A DNA stretch of 64,000 nt from JAEUHZ01 sp964552795 (GTDB lineage: Bacteria > Planctomycetota > UBA1135 > GCA-002686595), in the NCBI GenBank assembly GCA_964552795.1, contig CAZKIO010000018.1:1-64000 (forward strand), written 5' to 3'. Made by a program: the position numbers and the translations under genes. The notes beneath the pieces are model-generated. The model searched no databases. It was given only the letters and a program-made list of their open reading frames with translations, and was not told the origin of the DNA. Of this stretch, positions 1 to 9,265 are shown piece after piece; position 1 is the first letter of the stretch, and every line of letters starts with the position of its first letter.

Positions 1-27
1 GTCATGCGCCGCATCGGCCGGCTCGTG

Positions 28-1434
28 CTAGCTGTCCTGACTCCGGACGGGGTGCTTCTCGGCCTCCCACGCGCCGATGCCGCCGATCAGGTCCTCGACG
101 CGCGTGAAGCCGGCGTTGAGCAGCAGGCTCGCCGCGATCGAGCTGCGGTAGCCGCCGGCGCACTGCACGACGAGGCGGCGGTCGCGCGGGATCTCGCCCG
201 CGCGTTTCTCCAACTCGTCGAGCGGCACGAACAGGCTGCCTGGGATGTAGGACGTCGCGCGTTCACCCGGCTGGCGCACGTCGAGCACGAGCGGCGGCTT
301 CGCGGCGGCGAGTTCGCCCGCGAGCTTGGCCGCGGTCTGCCGCCCAAACGTGCGCACGAGGTCGGGCCGCGCCTTCTTCGCGGCTTCGAAACCGCCCGCC
401 AGGAACCCGCGCACGCGGTCGTAGCCGATGCGGCCCAGGCGCAGCGCGGCCTCGCGCTCGCGGCCCTGCGGCGCGACCAGCACGATCGGCCGCGTGCGGT
501 CGAGCAGCGAGCCGCACCAGTGCGCGTACTTGCCCGACAAGCCGATGTTGACCGTGCCGGCGAGGTGCCCGCGCGCGTAGTCGTCGGGATCGCGCGCGTC
601 GAGCACGATCGCGCCGGCCTTCTGCGCGCCGAGCAGTTCGTCCAGCGACACGCCCACGACCTCGCGCGCCAGCGTGTCCTCCAACACCGGCCGCTCGCGC
701 TTGTTCAGGTTCGCGGCCTCGGGGAAGTAGGCCGGCGCTGCCGGCAGATCCGCGGTCGCCTGCCGAACGAACGATTCGCGGTTCATCGGCTGCAACGCCC
801 AGTTGAGCTGCTTCTGTTGGCCGATCGTGCCGACGCGCTCCGTCGAGAGCTTCTTGCCGCACGACGAACCGGCGCCGTGCGCCGGGTAGACCAGCGTCTC
901 GTCCGGCAGCTTCATCAGCTTGGTGCGCAGCGAGTCGTACATCATCCCGGCCAGCTCGTCGGCGGTCACGCCCACCGACGCCATCAGGTCCGGCCGGCCG
1001 ATGTCGCCCAGGAACAGCGTGTCGCCGGTGAGGACCGCGTGCGGCTTCTCCGCGTCGCGCGCGAGGTCGAAGACCAGGATCGAGATGCCCTCGGGCGTGT
1101 GCCCCGGCGTCTCGAGCACCGCGAGCTTCACCTTCCCCATCACGATCGTGTCGCCGTCCGCGAGCGGGTGGAACGCGTACTCGGCCTCGGCGCGCGCGCC
1201 GAGGTGGATCGTGGCGCCGGTGCGCCGCGCCAACTCGAGGTGCCCGGCCACGAAGTCGGCGTGGAAGTGCGTCAGGATCACGTGGCGGATCCTGAGCCCG
1301 CGCTTCTCCGCCTCCGCGACGTACTGGTCGACGTCGCGCTGCGGGTCGACGACGGCGGCCTCCTTGGTGCCCTCGTCGCCGATCAGGTACGAGGCATGCG
1401 CGAGACAGGCGAGGTAGTACTGCTCCAGGATCAT
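28..1434 (-). CDS. MBL-fold hydrolase with two rhodanese domains (persulfide dioxygenase-like)
   Basis: A 468-aa protein. An N-terminal metallo-beta-lactamase fold (residues about 1-245) carries the metal motif THFHAD at 55-60 and later GHTPEG and GDTLF, as in ETHE1-like persulfide dioxygenases and related sulfur-transfer hydrolases. Two rhodanese modules follow, about 262-360 and 370-468. The second keeps the active-site cysteine (C425 in VVQCAGGYRS). The first has no cysteine at that place (VLVAPQGRE), so only one is predicted to carry persulfide. A cytoplasmic role in sulfide or persulfide handling is inferred. The start is set by GGAGG about 6 nt upstream of the ATG, with a TACGAT hexamer before it. 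The substrate is not proven by sequence. Confidence 0.9.
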   Translation of the reverse strand: MILEQYYLACLAHASYLIGDEGTKEAAVVDPQRDVDQYVAEAEKRGLRIRHVILTHFHADFVAGHLELARRTGATIHLGARAEAEYAFHPLADGDTIVMGKVKLAVLETPGHTPEGISILVFDLARDAEKPHAVLTGDTLFLGDIGRPDLMASVGVTADELAGMMYDSLRTKLMKLPDETLVYPAHGAGSSCGKKLSTERVGTIGQQKQLNWALQPMNRESFVRQATADLPAAPAYFPEAANLNKRERPVLEDTLAREVVGVSLDELLGAQKAGAIVLDARDPDDYARGHLAGTVNIGLSGKYAHWCGSLLDRTRPIVLVAPQGREREAALRLGRIGYDRVRGFLAGGFEAAKKARPDLVRTFGRQTAAKLAGELAAAKPPLVLDVRQPGERATSYIPGSLFVPLDELEKRAGEIPRDRRLVVQCAGGYRSSIAASLLLNAGFTRVEDLIGGIGAWEAEKHPVRSQDS

Positions 1435-1554
1435 GGTCGGCCTCCGCGCCGATCGTACTCCGTCCCGCGGCCGACGGCCCCGGGACGCGGCCGCGGTTTT
1501 TTTGCGCCACCGCCGGGCCGCGCGTGTGTTCCGATCCGGCCTCGGAGCTCCGAC

Positions 1555-3006
1555 ATGCACACCCGCCTCGCCACCCCGGTCCGGATCGCAACCCTGCTGG
1601 CCCTCGCCGCCGCCCCCGCGGCCGCCGGAGGCATCGCCTGGCAGACCTCGTGGGACAAGACGCTGGAACGCGCGGCGGCGGAGAAGAAGGTCGTTTTCCT
1701 GGCCGTCAACATGGACGGCGAGCGCGCCAACGACCGCATGGTCGCCAAGGTCTACACGAACAAGGCGGTGGTCGAGCTCTCGGCGCGCACGCTGAACCTC
1801 GCGGCATCGGCCGCCGAGCACGCGCCGATGGACAAGCCCTGCCCGCGCTTCGACGGCGTGCGCTGCCAGGACCACCGCCGCGTCGACAGCGGCGCGCGCA
1901 AGGAGGTCTTGAAGGCCGACTCGCAGGGTCTCGTGATCGCGCCGCAGCACGTGTTCCTCGGGCCGGACCAGGCCGTGCTGCTCTCGGTCCCCTACGAGAT
2001 CACCGTGGACGAGCTGGTGTGGTGCTTCGTCACCGCTCTGCAGCGCGCCGACGCCGCGACCGCGCCGCCGATGCCGGCCGGCGCGCGCATGCCGCGCCGC
2101 GCGATCCTGGCCGGCGTGCACGACCCCAGCGGCGCGACCGGATCGGTCGTGCCGCCGACCGCGAAGGAAGTGCAGGAGATCATCACGCGCATCAAGAAGG
2201 GCATGCAGGGCCCCGAGCGCATCGAGGCCTACCGCCAGCTCGTTCTGTCGGACGATCCCGATGCGCTGGAGTTCATCGGCCTGGAGCTGAAGTCCGCCGG
2301 CTGGGGCGGCGGCGGCGGCGGTCCGGGCGGCGGCGGTCCGGGCGGCGGAGGCGGCGGCCGCGGCGCGGGCGGCAACGAGAAGAACCGCCTGCTCCTGAAG
2401 GCGATCGGGATCCTCTCGCCGCCGGTCTACTGGGAGATGGTGGCCGACTTCACCACCAACAACGACCCCGCGCTGCGCCGCGAGGCGTACGTGGCCCTGG
2501 AGCAGCTCGCCGCGCCCAAGGCGTTGCCGGCGCTGCACAAGGCGCTCGCCGCCGAGAAGGACCCCGCCTACCAGAAGGACGTGCTGCGCGCGCTCGGCTC
2601 CTGCGGCGCGGCCGACGCGCGCACGCGCGCGCTGCTCCTGAAGAAGGCCAAGCAGGACAAGAACGCGTCGCTGCGGGCCAACGCCCTGCTGGCCCTGGCG
2701 TGGAGTGCGGGGGAAGCCGACGTGCGCGACCTCCTGCGCGCGACGCTGGAGAAGGGCGACGATCCCGACCGCGCGGCGGCCGCCCTCGCGGCCGGGATCG
2801 CGCGCGACGCGGGGTGGATCGCGGACCTCGACAAGGCGGCCGCCGCGGCCGCCGATCCGGGCGCGAAATCCGCCGTGGCTGCGGCGAAATCCGTGCTGGA
2901 GGGCGGGGCCCTGAACCTCCTGCGCGACGAGGTCGTGCGCGTGGGCGGCGACGAGGTCGTGCGCGAACGCTTCTTCGGCCGAGCGCGCGAAGGCGAGGGA
3001 CGCTAG
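1555..3006 (+). CDS. Secreted thioredoxin-fold protein with HEAT repeats
   Basis: A 483-aa protein with a signal peptide (hydrophobic run ending AAAPAAAGG). Residues about 25-165 resemble a thioredoxin-like domain (WDKTLERAAAEKKVVFLAV is typical of its first strand), but no CxxC is present, so thiol redox activity is not expected. Residues about 250-275 form an almost pure Gly linker. After it, about 280-480 is Ala/Leu-rich helical repeat sequence of HEAT/PBS type. The ATG at 1555 places the signal peptide at the N-terminus; there is no convincing Shine-Dalgarno site. Divergent from the MBL/rhodanese gene across 120 nt. Function unknown; a protein-binding scaffold is plausible. Confidence 0.8.
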   Translation: MHTRLATPVRIATLLALAAAPAAAGGIAWQTSWDKTLERAAAEKKVVFLAVNMDGERANDRMVAKVYTNKAVVELSARTLNLAASAAEHAPMDKPCPRFDGVRCQDHRRVDSGARKEVLKADSQGLVIAPQHVFLGPDQAVLLSVPYEITVDELVWCFVTALQRADAATAPPMPAGARMPRRAILAGVHDPSGATGSVVPPTAKEVQEIITRIKKGMQGPERIEAYRQLVLSDDPDALEFIGLELKSAGWGGGGGGPGGGGPGGGGGGRGAGGNEKNRLLLKAIGILSPPVYWEMVADFTTNNDPALRREAYVALEQLAAPKALPALHKALAAEKDPAYQKDVLRALGSCGAADARTRALLLKKAKQDKNASLRANALLALAWSAGEADVRDLLRATLEKGDDPDRAAAALAAGIARDAGWIADLDKAAAAAADPGAKSAVAAAKSVLEGGALNLLRDEVVRVGGDEVVRERFFGRAREGEGR

Positions 3007-3017
3007 CCTGTGCGCGC

Positions 3018-3037
3018 GCCCGGGTCGGATCCCGGGC
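3018..3037 (+). terminator. Hairpin after the thioredoxin/HEAT gene
   Basis: A perfect 7-bp stem (GCCCGGG / CCCGGGC) with a 6-nt loop starts 12 nt after the stop codon at 3006. No T-tract follows, so it is only a candidate terminator or processing hairpin between this gene and the membrane protein at 3079. Confidence 0.4.
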
Positions 3038-3078
3038 CGCACGCGCCAGCTTCCGGATCCCCCCCCGCGAGTCCCGCC

Positions 3079-3504
3079 ATGGAGAAGAGAGTCCAGATCC
3101 CCGCGATCCTGCTGATCGTGACCGCCGTCGGCACCTTCCTGATGGGCTTGATGAGCCTGTTCAGCAGCACGTGGATGCTGGAGGTCATCGAGAAGCTCGA
3201 CATGCCCGAGGAACAGCTCGAGCAGATGCGCGCCCAGATGGGCGAGCCGTCCGCGCTGAGCATCGGCTACACGATCGTGTTCGTCATGGGCAGCGCCGTG
3301 CTGATCGGCCTGGGCGCGATGCGCATGAAGGAGCTGCGCAGCTATCCGCTGGCGATGACCGCCAGCATCCTGGCGATGATCCCGTGCTTCTCGAGCTGCT
3401 GCTGCGTGATCGGCCTGCCCGTCGGCATCTGGGCGCTGATCGTGCTGCTCGACAAGGACGTCAAGGCGGCGTTCGACGCGCCCGTGCCCCCGCCGCTGGC
3501 GTAG
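3079..3504 (+). CDS. Small membrane protein, three to four TM helices
   Basis: A 141-aa protein not assigned to a named family. Hydrophobic segments lie at about 8-28, 62-80 and 92-125, the last possibly two helices. Between TM1 and TM2 is a polar loop rich in Glu, Met and Gln (EKLDMPEEQLEQMRAQMGE). A Cys cluster, SSCCC, sits near residue 105 in the last hydrophobic stretch. Its shape (integral membrane protein with a short charged tail, PPP near the C-terminus) resembles small planctomycete membrane proteins of unknown role. It follows the upstream gene by 72 nt on the same strand, with a GC hairpin between them. Confidence 0.75.
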   Translation: MEKRVQIPAILLIVTAVGTFLMGLMSLFSSTWMLEVIEKLDMPEEQLEQMRAQMGEPSALSIGYTIVFVMGSAVLIGLGAMRMKELRSYPLAMTASILAMIPCFSSCCCVIGLPVGIWALIVLLDKDVKAAFDAPVPPPLA

Positions 3505-3514
3505 GCCCGCGGCC

Positions 3515-4564
3515 TCAGCGCGCCTCGCCCGAGCCCGACAGCTCGCCGGCCAGTTCCCAGACGGCGGCCGCGAACCGGTCGACGTCCTCGGCCGTCGTGT
3601 CGAACGAGCACATCCAGCGCACGATCGTCTCGTCCTCGTCCCAGACGTAGAAGAAGGACTGCGCCTGCAGCGGCTCGACCATGGCCGCGGGGATGCGCGC
3701 GAACACGCCGTTGGCCTCGACCGGGTACACGACCTCGACGTCGGGGATGCCGCGCACCGCGGCGGCGAGACGCCGCGCCATGGAGTTGGCGTGCGCCGCG
3801 TTCGCGCGCCACAGGTCGCCCTCCAGGATGCGTGCGAGCTGGCACGAGAGGTAGCGCATCTTCGAGGCGAGGTGCATGCCCTGCTTGCGCTGGAAGCGGA
3901 ACTCCTCGCCCAGGCCCGGCCGCAGGAACACGACGGCTTCGGCGCCCAGGCACCCGTTCTTCGTGCCGCCGAACGAGAGCACGTCGACGCCCACGTCGGT
4001 GGTGATCGTGCGCAGCGGCACGCCCAGCGTGGCCGCGGCATTGGCGATGCGCGCGCCGTCCATGTGCAGGAGGAGCCCGTTCTCGTGCGCGATCGACGAG
4101 AGGTGCGCGATCTCGTCGGGCGTGTAGACCGTGCCGACCTCGCTCGACTGCGTGATCGCCACGACGCGCGGCTGGACGTGGTGCTGGTCGCCGATGCCGT
4201 GCAGCTCGGCCAGCACGTCCTCGGGTTTCAGCAGGCCGTCGGGCGTGGGCACGGGGATCAGTTTGCAGCCCAGGAAGCGCTCGGGCGCCCCGCACTCGTC
4301 GACGGCGATGTGCGCGCCCTCGGCGCAAATCACGGCCTCGTGCGGGCGCAGCATCGCGGACAGGCCCAGCACGTTGGCGCCGGTGCCGCCGAACACCGGG
4401 TAGGCCCGCGCATGATCGCCGAAGTGGTCGCGGAAGCGCCCCTCCATGGCCGCGGTCCAGGGATCGTCGCCGTACGCGCGCACGTGGCCGTGGTTGGCGG
4501 CCTCGATCGCGCTAAGGATCTCGGGGTGCGCGGGCGCGTTGTTGTCGCTGGCGAAGGAGCGCAT
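3515..4564 (-). CDS. ltaE: Low-specificity L-threonine aldolase
   Basis: A 349-aa fold-type I PLP enzyme that cleaves L-threonine/allo-threonine to glycine and acetaldehyde. Visible signatures are the N-terminal SFASDNNAPAHPEI, the PLP-contacting HMDGAR at 167-172 with Asp169, and the Schiff-base lysine K202 in SFGGTKNG. The length is normal for the family. The cat complement at 4562-4564 is the start. A TAGAGT hexamer at 4573-4578 ends 8 nt before it with no Shine-Dalgarno, so a leaderless transcript is likely. It converges with the small membrane protein across 10 nt and is divergent from the crotonase gene. Confidence 0.93.
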   Translation of the reverse strand: MRSFASDNNAPAHPEILSAIEAANHGHVRAYGDDPWTAAMEGRFRDHFGDHARAYPVFGGTGANVLGLSAMLRPHEAVICAEGAHIAVDECGAPERFLGCKLIPVPTPDGLLKPEDVLAELHGIGDQHHVQPRVVAITQSSEVGTVYTPDEIAHLSSIAHENGLLLHMDGARIANAAATLGVPLRTITTDVGVDVLSFGGTKNGCLGAEAVVFLRPGLGEEFRFQRKQGMHLASKMRYLSCQLARILEGDLWRANAAHANSMARRLAAAVRGIPDVEVVYPVEANGVFARIPAAMVEPLQAQSFFYVWDEDETIVRWMCSFDTTAEDVDRFAAAVWELAGELSGSGEAR

Positions 4565-4572
4565 CGGGCTCC

Positions 4573-4578
4573 ACTCTA
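4573..4578 (-). promoter_or_regulatory. -10-like element of threonine aldolase
   Basis: Read on the minus strand this is TAGAGT, ending 8 nt before the ATG at 4564. The spacing would put the transcription start at or within one or two bases of the start codon. No -35 consensus is evident. Confidence 0.5.
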
Positions 4579-4634
4579 GCGGACGTTGACTCCCGGCGCC
4601 CGCGCGGTTCCGATGCGCGCGGAGGACCCACGCG

Positions 4635-5339
4635 ATGCACGAGATCCGCATGCAGCACCCGGGCAAGAACGCCCTGGGCAACGAGCTCCTGGGCTGGCTG
4701 GAATCCGAGATCGACCGCGCGGGCGACGCGCCGATCCTCCTGACCGGCGCTGCCGACGCCTTCTCGGCCGGGCTGAACCTCAAGGAGGTCGCCGAGCTCG
4801 ACGCGCGCGGCATGGAAGCGCTGCTGCGCCGCATCGACGCCTGCTTCCGGCGCCTGTACCTGCATCCCGCCCCCACCGTCGCGTACGTGAACGGCCACGC
4901 GATCGCGGGCGGCTGCATCCTGGCGGTGATGTGCGACTGGCGCGTGGCCGTCGATTCACCCAAGGCGCGCATCGGCATCAACGAGGTCGCGATCGGCGCG
5001 TGCATCCCGCCGCTCGCGCTGCGCGTGCTGCGCCACCGGCTGTCGCCCGCGGCGCTGGAGCGCGTGGTGCTCGGCGCGCAGCTCTTCGCGCCGGCCGACG
5101 CCGCCGCCGCGGGCCTCGTCGACGAAGTCCACGCCGAGGCCGAGCCGCTGGCCCGGCAGCGTCTGACGACGCTCGCCGCGCACCCGCGCGGAGCGTACGC
5201 GGTCATGAAGCGCGCGCTGCGCGCGCCGGTCGTGCGGGCCGACGCCGCGGACGAACGGCGCTTCGTCGAGGAGGAGATCCCGCTGTGGACGTCGCCCGAG
5301 ATGAAGGCCCGCGTGCTGGCCGTGCTGAACAGGAAGTGA
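4635..5339 (+). CDS. Enoyl-CoA hydratase/isomerase (crotonase) family protein
   Basis: A 234-aa crotonase-fold protein, a little shorter than the usual 255-260. Oxyanion-hole segments AFSAGLNLKEV and GHAIAGG are present, and the active-site region reads ARIGINEVAIGACIPP, keeping the Glu of the NEV segment. Substrate cannot be deduced; the family acts on acyl-CoA thioesters. A GGAGG at about 4620 sits 10 nt before the ATG. The stop at 5339 is 4 nt before the next gene on the same strand, so the two are probably co-transcribed. Confidence 0.88.
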   Translation: MHEIRMQHPGKNALGNELLGWLESEIDRAGDAPILLTGAADAFSAGLNLKEVAELDARGMEALLRRIDACFRRLYLHPAPTVAYVNGHAIAGGCILAVMCDWRVAVDSPKARIGINEVAIGACIPPLALRVLRHRLSPAALERVVLGAQLFAPADAAAAGLVDEVHAEAEPLARQRLTTLAAHPRGAYAVMKRALRAPVVRADAADERRFVEEEIPLWTSPEMKARVLAVLNRK

Positions 5340-5343
5340 AGCG

Positions 5344-7743
5344 ATGATCCCCGCCCTCCTCGCACTCGCGCTCGCGCCCGAGGTCGTCCGCGAGTGGCTG
5401 GTGATCGAGCCGCTGGAGATCGCCGGACGGCGGCCGTTCCGGCCCGAGGAGGTGTTCCGCCGCCACCTGTTCGATCCCGCGTCGCCGCCGCCCGAGGCCG
5501 GCGCGATCCTGGCGGGCGAGCGCGGCGAGGAACAGGCCTGGGCCGTGCGCGCCGCCGACGCCGAGGGCTCGCTCGCCGGTCGCATCGGGTGGGCCTACGC
5601 CGCGGTGGAATCGGCCGAGGACCGCGTGGTGCTGGCGAAGCTGACCGGCGCGTCGCGCCTGTTCGTCAACCGCGCGGGTTTCGCCGGCGATTTCTACGCC
5701 TACGGCTTCGGCGGCATCCCGATCGCGCTGCGCAAGGGAAGGAACGACGTGTACGTGACCGGCGTGCGCGGCCGGTTCCGCCTGGAGCTGACCGACGCGC
5801 CTGCGCCGGTCGTCGCCGCACCGTGGGACCACACGCTGCCCGACCTGGTTCCGGGCATCGAAGCCGGAGTCGCGAACGGCGGCGCGCTGGTGTGGAACGC
5901 GACGAATGCACCTTTGTCGATCGAGTGGACGACGGGGAGCGGCGGCGAGGCGCAAGGCGGACGGAGCATCCCCGCGCTCGCGCCGTTCAAGATCGGCCTC
6001 GAATTGCCTGCGCTGCCGCCGGCGTTCGATCCTGCGACCGAGGGCGGTTGGTCGGTTCCGCTGCGGTTGCGCGCGGGTGGTGGTTGGATCGACGCGCAGT
6101 TCGCCGTGCCGATCCGCACGCGCACGGAAGCGCGCCGCGTCAGCTTCACGTCGCGGATCGACGGATCCGCGCAGTGGTACGCCGTGCTCCCCTGCTCCGA
6201 CCTGCAGGAAACTCCGTACATCGTGCTGAGCCTGCACGGCGCGAGCGTCGACGCGCTGAGCCAGGCGCGCGCGTACTCGCCGAAGGACAGGTTCCAGATC
6301 GTGTGCCCCACGAACCGCCGTCCCTACGGCTTCGACTGGCAGGACTGGGGGCGCCTGGATGCGTACGAAGCCCTCGACGCAGAGCGGGCCGCGGTTCTGG
6401 GAACCAGGGAGCAGTACGGGTGGATGCGCGCCCCCGGGGTCCACCTCACGGGCCACTCGATGGGCGGGCACGGCACGTGGCACCTCGCCGCGAACGATCC
6501 CGACACGTTCCTGGCCATCGCTCCCAGTGCAGGGTGGGCCAGCTTCGACAGCTACGGCGGCCGCCCCGAGGGCGAGTTGCGCGACGTGTGGCACGCCGCC
6601 GACGCCGCGTCGCGCACGCTCGACCTCATCGGCAACCTGGCGGCGATCCCCACGTTCGTGCTGCACGGCACGCAGGACGACAACGTCCCCGTCCGCGAGG
6701 CGAAGACGATGGTCGCCGCGCTCGAAGAGGCCGGAGCCAAGCCCGCGGTGCACTACCAGGAGGGCGCCGGACACTGGTGGGACGGCGATCGCGCGCAGGG
6801 CGCCGACTGCGTCGACTGGCCGGGGATCTTCGACCTGTTCCACGAGACGCGCGTCGCACACCGCGCGCGCGCCTTCGACTGGAGATCCGTGGATCCAGGG
6901 GTCGACGCCGATCACTACTGGGTCCAGGTGCTGCAACCCTTGCGCTACGGCCAGCCGTTCCGCGTGACCGCACGGCCGACCCAGGGTGCGCGCCGGATCG
7001 ACGTCACGACCAACAACGTGCGCCGGATCCGCATCGGCATCCCGCCCGGCTACGTCCCGACCACGCTCGACGGCCGCGCGATCCATGATGCGCGCCCGGT
7101 GACGATGGAGCTCACGGACAAGGGCTGGCAACCCGCCAGGGAGGAGACGAGCCCGGCCAAGTCGCCGGACGCCAGCGGTCCCTTCAAGCGCGCGTTCGGC
7201 AACCGCTTCGTGCTCGTGTACGGCACGCGCGGCGACGACGCCGAGGACCGCGAGCTGTTCGAGCGCGCGCGCCACGACCTGGAGGTCTGGTGGTACCGCG
7301 CGAACGGCACGCCCGATCTCTGGAGCGACACGGACTTCCTCGCCGCCGAGACCAAGGGCCGGAACGTGATCCTGTACGGCAATGCCGACACCAACGCGGC
7401 CTGGGAGAAGACCGTCCCGCCCTGGTCGCCGATCGTCGCGCGGCGCGGGTCGCTGAAGCTCGGCGCGCGCGAGTGGAAGGGCGACGACCTGGGCGCCGTG
7501 TTCGTGCTGCCGCGCGCGGGCGATGCGGCCGCGCTGGTCGGCGCGTTCGCCGACACCGGCGCGCGCGGCTCGCGCCTGGGCTACACGCTCGCGCCGTTCG
7601 TGTCCGGCGTCGGTTATCCCGACTACGCGCTCTTCTCCAGCGCGATCCTCACGCACGGCGACGGCGGCGTCCTGGCCACCGGCTGGTTCGATCATCTGTG
7701 GCGGCTCGACCCCGCGCGGTTCGTGCGTGCGGAGCCCAGATGA
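5344..7743 (+). CDS. Alpha/beta-hydrolase of prolyl-oligopeptidase/esterase type
   Basis: A 799-aa protein starting 4 nt after the crotonase gene. A very short hydrophobic start (MIPALLALALAPEV) may be a signal peptide. Residues about 20-260 are beta-rich accessory sequence. The hydrolase domain has the nucleophile elbow GHSMGG (Ser372), a likely acid in HGTQDDNVP (Asp445) and the His in GAGHWWDGD (His477), the order of polyhydroxybutyrate-depolymerase-like esterases. The roughly 300 C-terminal residues form a further beta-rich region with a stretch on handling of arguments FVLVYGTRGDD that is typical of long planctomycete members. Probably exported and hydrolysing esters or peptides; the substrate is unknown. 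Confidence 0.83.
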   Translation: MIPALLALALAPEVVREWLVIEPLEIAGRRPFRPEEVFRRHLFDPASPPPEAGAILAGERGEEQAWAVRAADAEGSLAGRIGWAYAAVESAEDRVVLAKLTGASRLFVNRAGFAGDFYAYGFGGIPIALRKGRNDVYVTGVRGRFRLELTDAPAPVVAAPWDHTLPDLVPGIEAGVANGGALVWNATNAPLSIEWTTGSGGEAQGGRSIPALAPFKIGLELPALPPAFDPATEGGWSVPLRLRAGGGWIDAQFAVPIRTRTEARRVSFTSRIDGSAQWYAVLPCSDLQETPYIVLSLHGASVDALSQARAYSPKDRFQIVCPTNRRPYGFDWQDWGRLDAYEALDAERAAVLGTREQYGWMRAPGVHLTGHSMGGHGTWHLAANDPDTFLAIAPSAGWASFDSYGGRPEGELRDVWHAADAASRTLDLIGNLAAIPTFVLHGTQDDNVPVREAKTMVAALEEAGAKPAVHYQEGAGHWWDGDRAQGADCVDWPGIFDLFHETRVAHRARAFDWRSVDPGVDADHYWVQVLQPLRYGQPFRVTARPTQGARRIDVTTNNVRRIRIGIPPGYVPTTLDGRAIHDARPVTMELTDKGWQPAREETSPAKSPDASGPFKRAFGNRFVLVYGTRGDDAEDRELFERARHDLEVWWYRANGTPDLWSDTDFLAAETKGRNVILYGNADTNAAWEKTVPPWSPIVARRGSLKLGAREWKGDDLGAVFVLPRAGDAAALVGAFADTGARGSRLGYTLAPFVSGVGYPDYALFSSAILTHGDGGVLATGWFDHLWRLDPARFVRAEPR

Positions 7744-7750
7744 AGGACAC

Positions 7751-7769
7751 GCGGCGCGATCAGCGCCGC
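7751..7769. terminator. Bidirectional hairpin between convergent genes
   Basis: A perfect 7-bp stem (GCGGCGC / GCGCCGC) with a GATCA loop occupies the 16-nt gap between two convergent genes and includes the stop codon of the minus-strand gene at 7760. It could terminate both transcripts, but no T-tract is present on either side. Confidence 0.45.
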
Positions 7770-9169
7770 TGGTAGAGCGCCCAGTCCGAACCGCACGGGC
7801 CGTAGTGCCGGTCGGTCGCGACGAGTTCGAACTGGACGGCGCCGACCCGGAGGCGCGGCAGGGGTTCGCTCGTGAAGCGCGGCTCGTCCACGACGAGGAA
7901 CGGCACGCCCTCGGCCGGGATCTGCTTGCCGGACACGTACTCGATGCGCCGGCCGGGCGGCAGCGCGCGCGCGTGCCACTCCAGGAGCGCCGACACGTTG
8001 AAGTCGTAGTTGCCGGCCACGCGCACGACCGGGGACGGATCGCGGCGCGCCAGCTCCTGCACCAGCGCACCGATCGTGCCGCGGCCGACGCGCAGGAACG
8101 GCACCGTGCGCGCGAGGTTGCCCGCCGCGAACGCCAGGAACAGCAAGCCAGCGGCGGCGAGCGCGCCGTGTCCGCGCGCCGCGAGCGCGCCCAGAACGCG
8201 CGCGGCCGACAGCAGCCAGAACGCGATGGGGACGAGGAAGTAGCGCGGCGCGACGTACTGGTCGCGCAGGAGCAGCACGCCCGCGGCCGGCAGCACGACC
8301 ACCGCCGCGATCTGCACGACCCACGCCGCGTCGCCGCGCGCCTGCAGAGCCCGGACGTCGAGCGCCAGGATCGCCGTGGCGAGCGCGGCGCCCAGCGCCA
8401 GCGACCAGCCGGCCTCGGGCAGGCCCAGGCTCCAGGCGAAGGTCTGTTCCATCACCGTCGCCAGGTTCCACGGCGGCGCGCCCGCGTTGAACACGTGGCG
8501 CACGACGATCCACCACAGCGCCGCGAAGAACGCCGCGGGCGGTGCCAGGATCAGCGCCGCGCGCGCGAACGCCGCGCGGCGTCCCGCGCGGTCCGCGAAG
8601 AGCCGCCAGACGATCCCGGCCGCGATCGCGGCCCAGCACAGGACGAACAGGTACTGCGAGAGCACGCCGACCGCCGAGCTCGCCCAGAACACGACGAGCG
8701 CGCCCCGGCCGCGCGCGTCGAGCCAGGTCCACGCGCTCTCGAACGAGGCGAGCGCGCAGAGCACGAGCAGGCCGTAGCCGCGCGCCTCGGTGGTGTAGAC
8801 GGTCAGCGGGTACGACACGGCGACGAGCGCCGCCGCCGCGATCGCGGCCGCGCGGCCGTGGCGCGCACCGATGCGCGCCGCGACGAACACCGCCGCGAGG
8901 CCGGCGGCGAGCGCCGGAATCCGGTACGGCCAGGCCGCGCGCTGATCGCCGAGGATCCAGATCCACAGCGAGTTGAGCGGGTGGTTGTTCGAGCTGGAGT
9001 GCGTCAGCGCCTCCCAGGCCGAGGCGCGGCTGCGCGCGAGCCCCCACGACCAGACCTCGTCGATCCAGGGCTCCTGCAGCAGCGCGGGCAGGCGCAAGAG
9101 GAGAGCCAGCAGCGCGAGCGCGGCCACCGGGATCACGGGGATCGAATGTGTGCGGGACTCGCTGGCCAT
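7760..9169 (-). CDS. GT39/ArnT-like membrane glycosyltransferase
   Basis: A 469-aa multi-pass protein with about ten hydrophobic helices, followed by a soluble C-terminal part of about 110 residues. The first loop has the acidic pair in LQEPWIDEVWSW, the position of the catalytic Asp-Glu in dolichyl/undecaprenyl-phosphate mannosyl- and arabinosyltransferases (GT-C fold). It probably transfers a sugar from a polyprenyl phosphate to a protein or glycan in the periplasm. It is transcribed alone, convergent with the esterase gene. The start ATG at 9169 has no obvious Shine-Dalgarno. The acceptor is unknown. Confidence 0.82.
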   Translation of the reverse strand: MASESRTHSIPVIPVAALALLALLLRLPALLQEPWIDEVWSWGLARSRASAWEALTHSSSNNHPLNSLWIWILGDQRAAWPYRIPALAAGLAAVFVAARIGARHGRAAAIAAAALVAVSYPLTVYTTEARGYGLLVLCALASFESAWTWLDARGRGALVVFWASSAVGVLSQYLFVLCWAAIAAGIVWRLFADRAGRRAAFARAALILAPPAAFFAALWWIVVRHVFNAGAPPWNLATVMEQTFAWSLGLPEAGWSLALGAALATAILALDVRALQARGDAAWVVQIAAVVVLPAAGVLLLRDQYVAPRYFLVPIAFWLLSAARVLGALAARGHGALAAAGLLFLAFAAGNLARTVPFLRVGRGTIGALVQELARRDPSPVVRVAGNYDFNVSALLEWHARALPPGRRIEYVSGKQIPAEGVPFLVVDEPRFTSEPLPRLRVGAVQFELVATDRHYGPCGSDWALYQRR

Positions 9170-9265
9170 CGGTGCGCCGCGCGAGCTTCGGGTCCGGACG
9201 TGCTCCGCGCAACTGCGGCGCTCGCGCGCTTGCGGGCGGGCGGCCCCTCGTGGAGGATCCGCACG

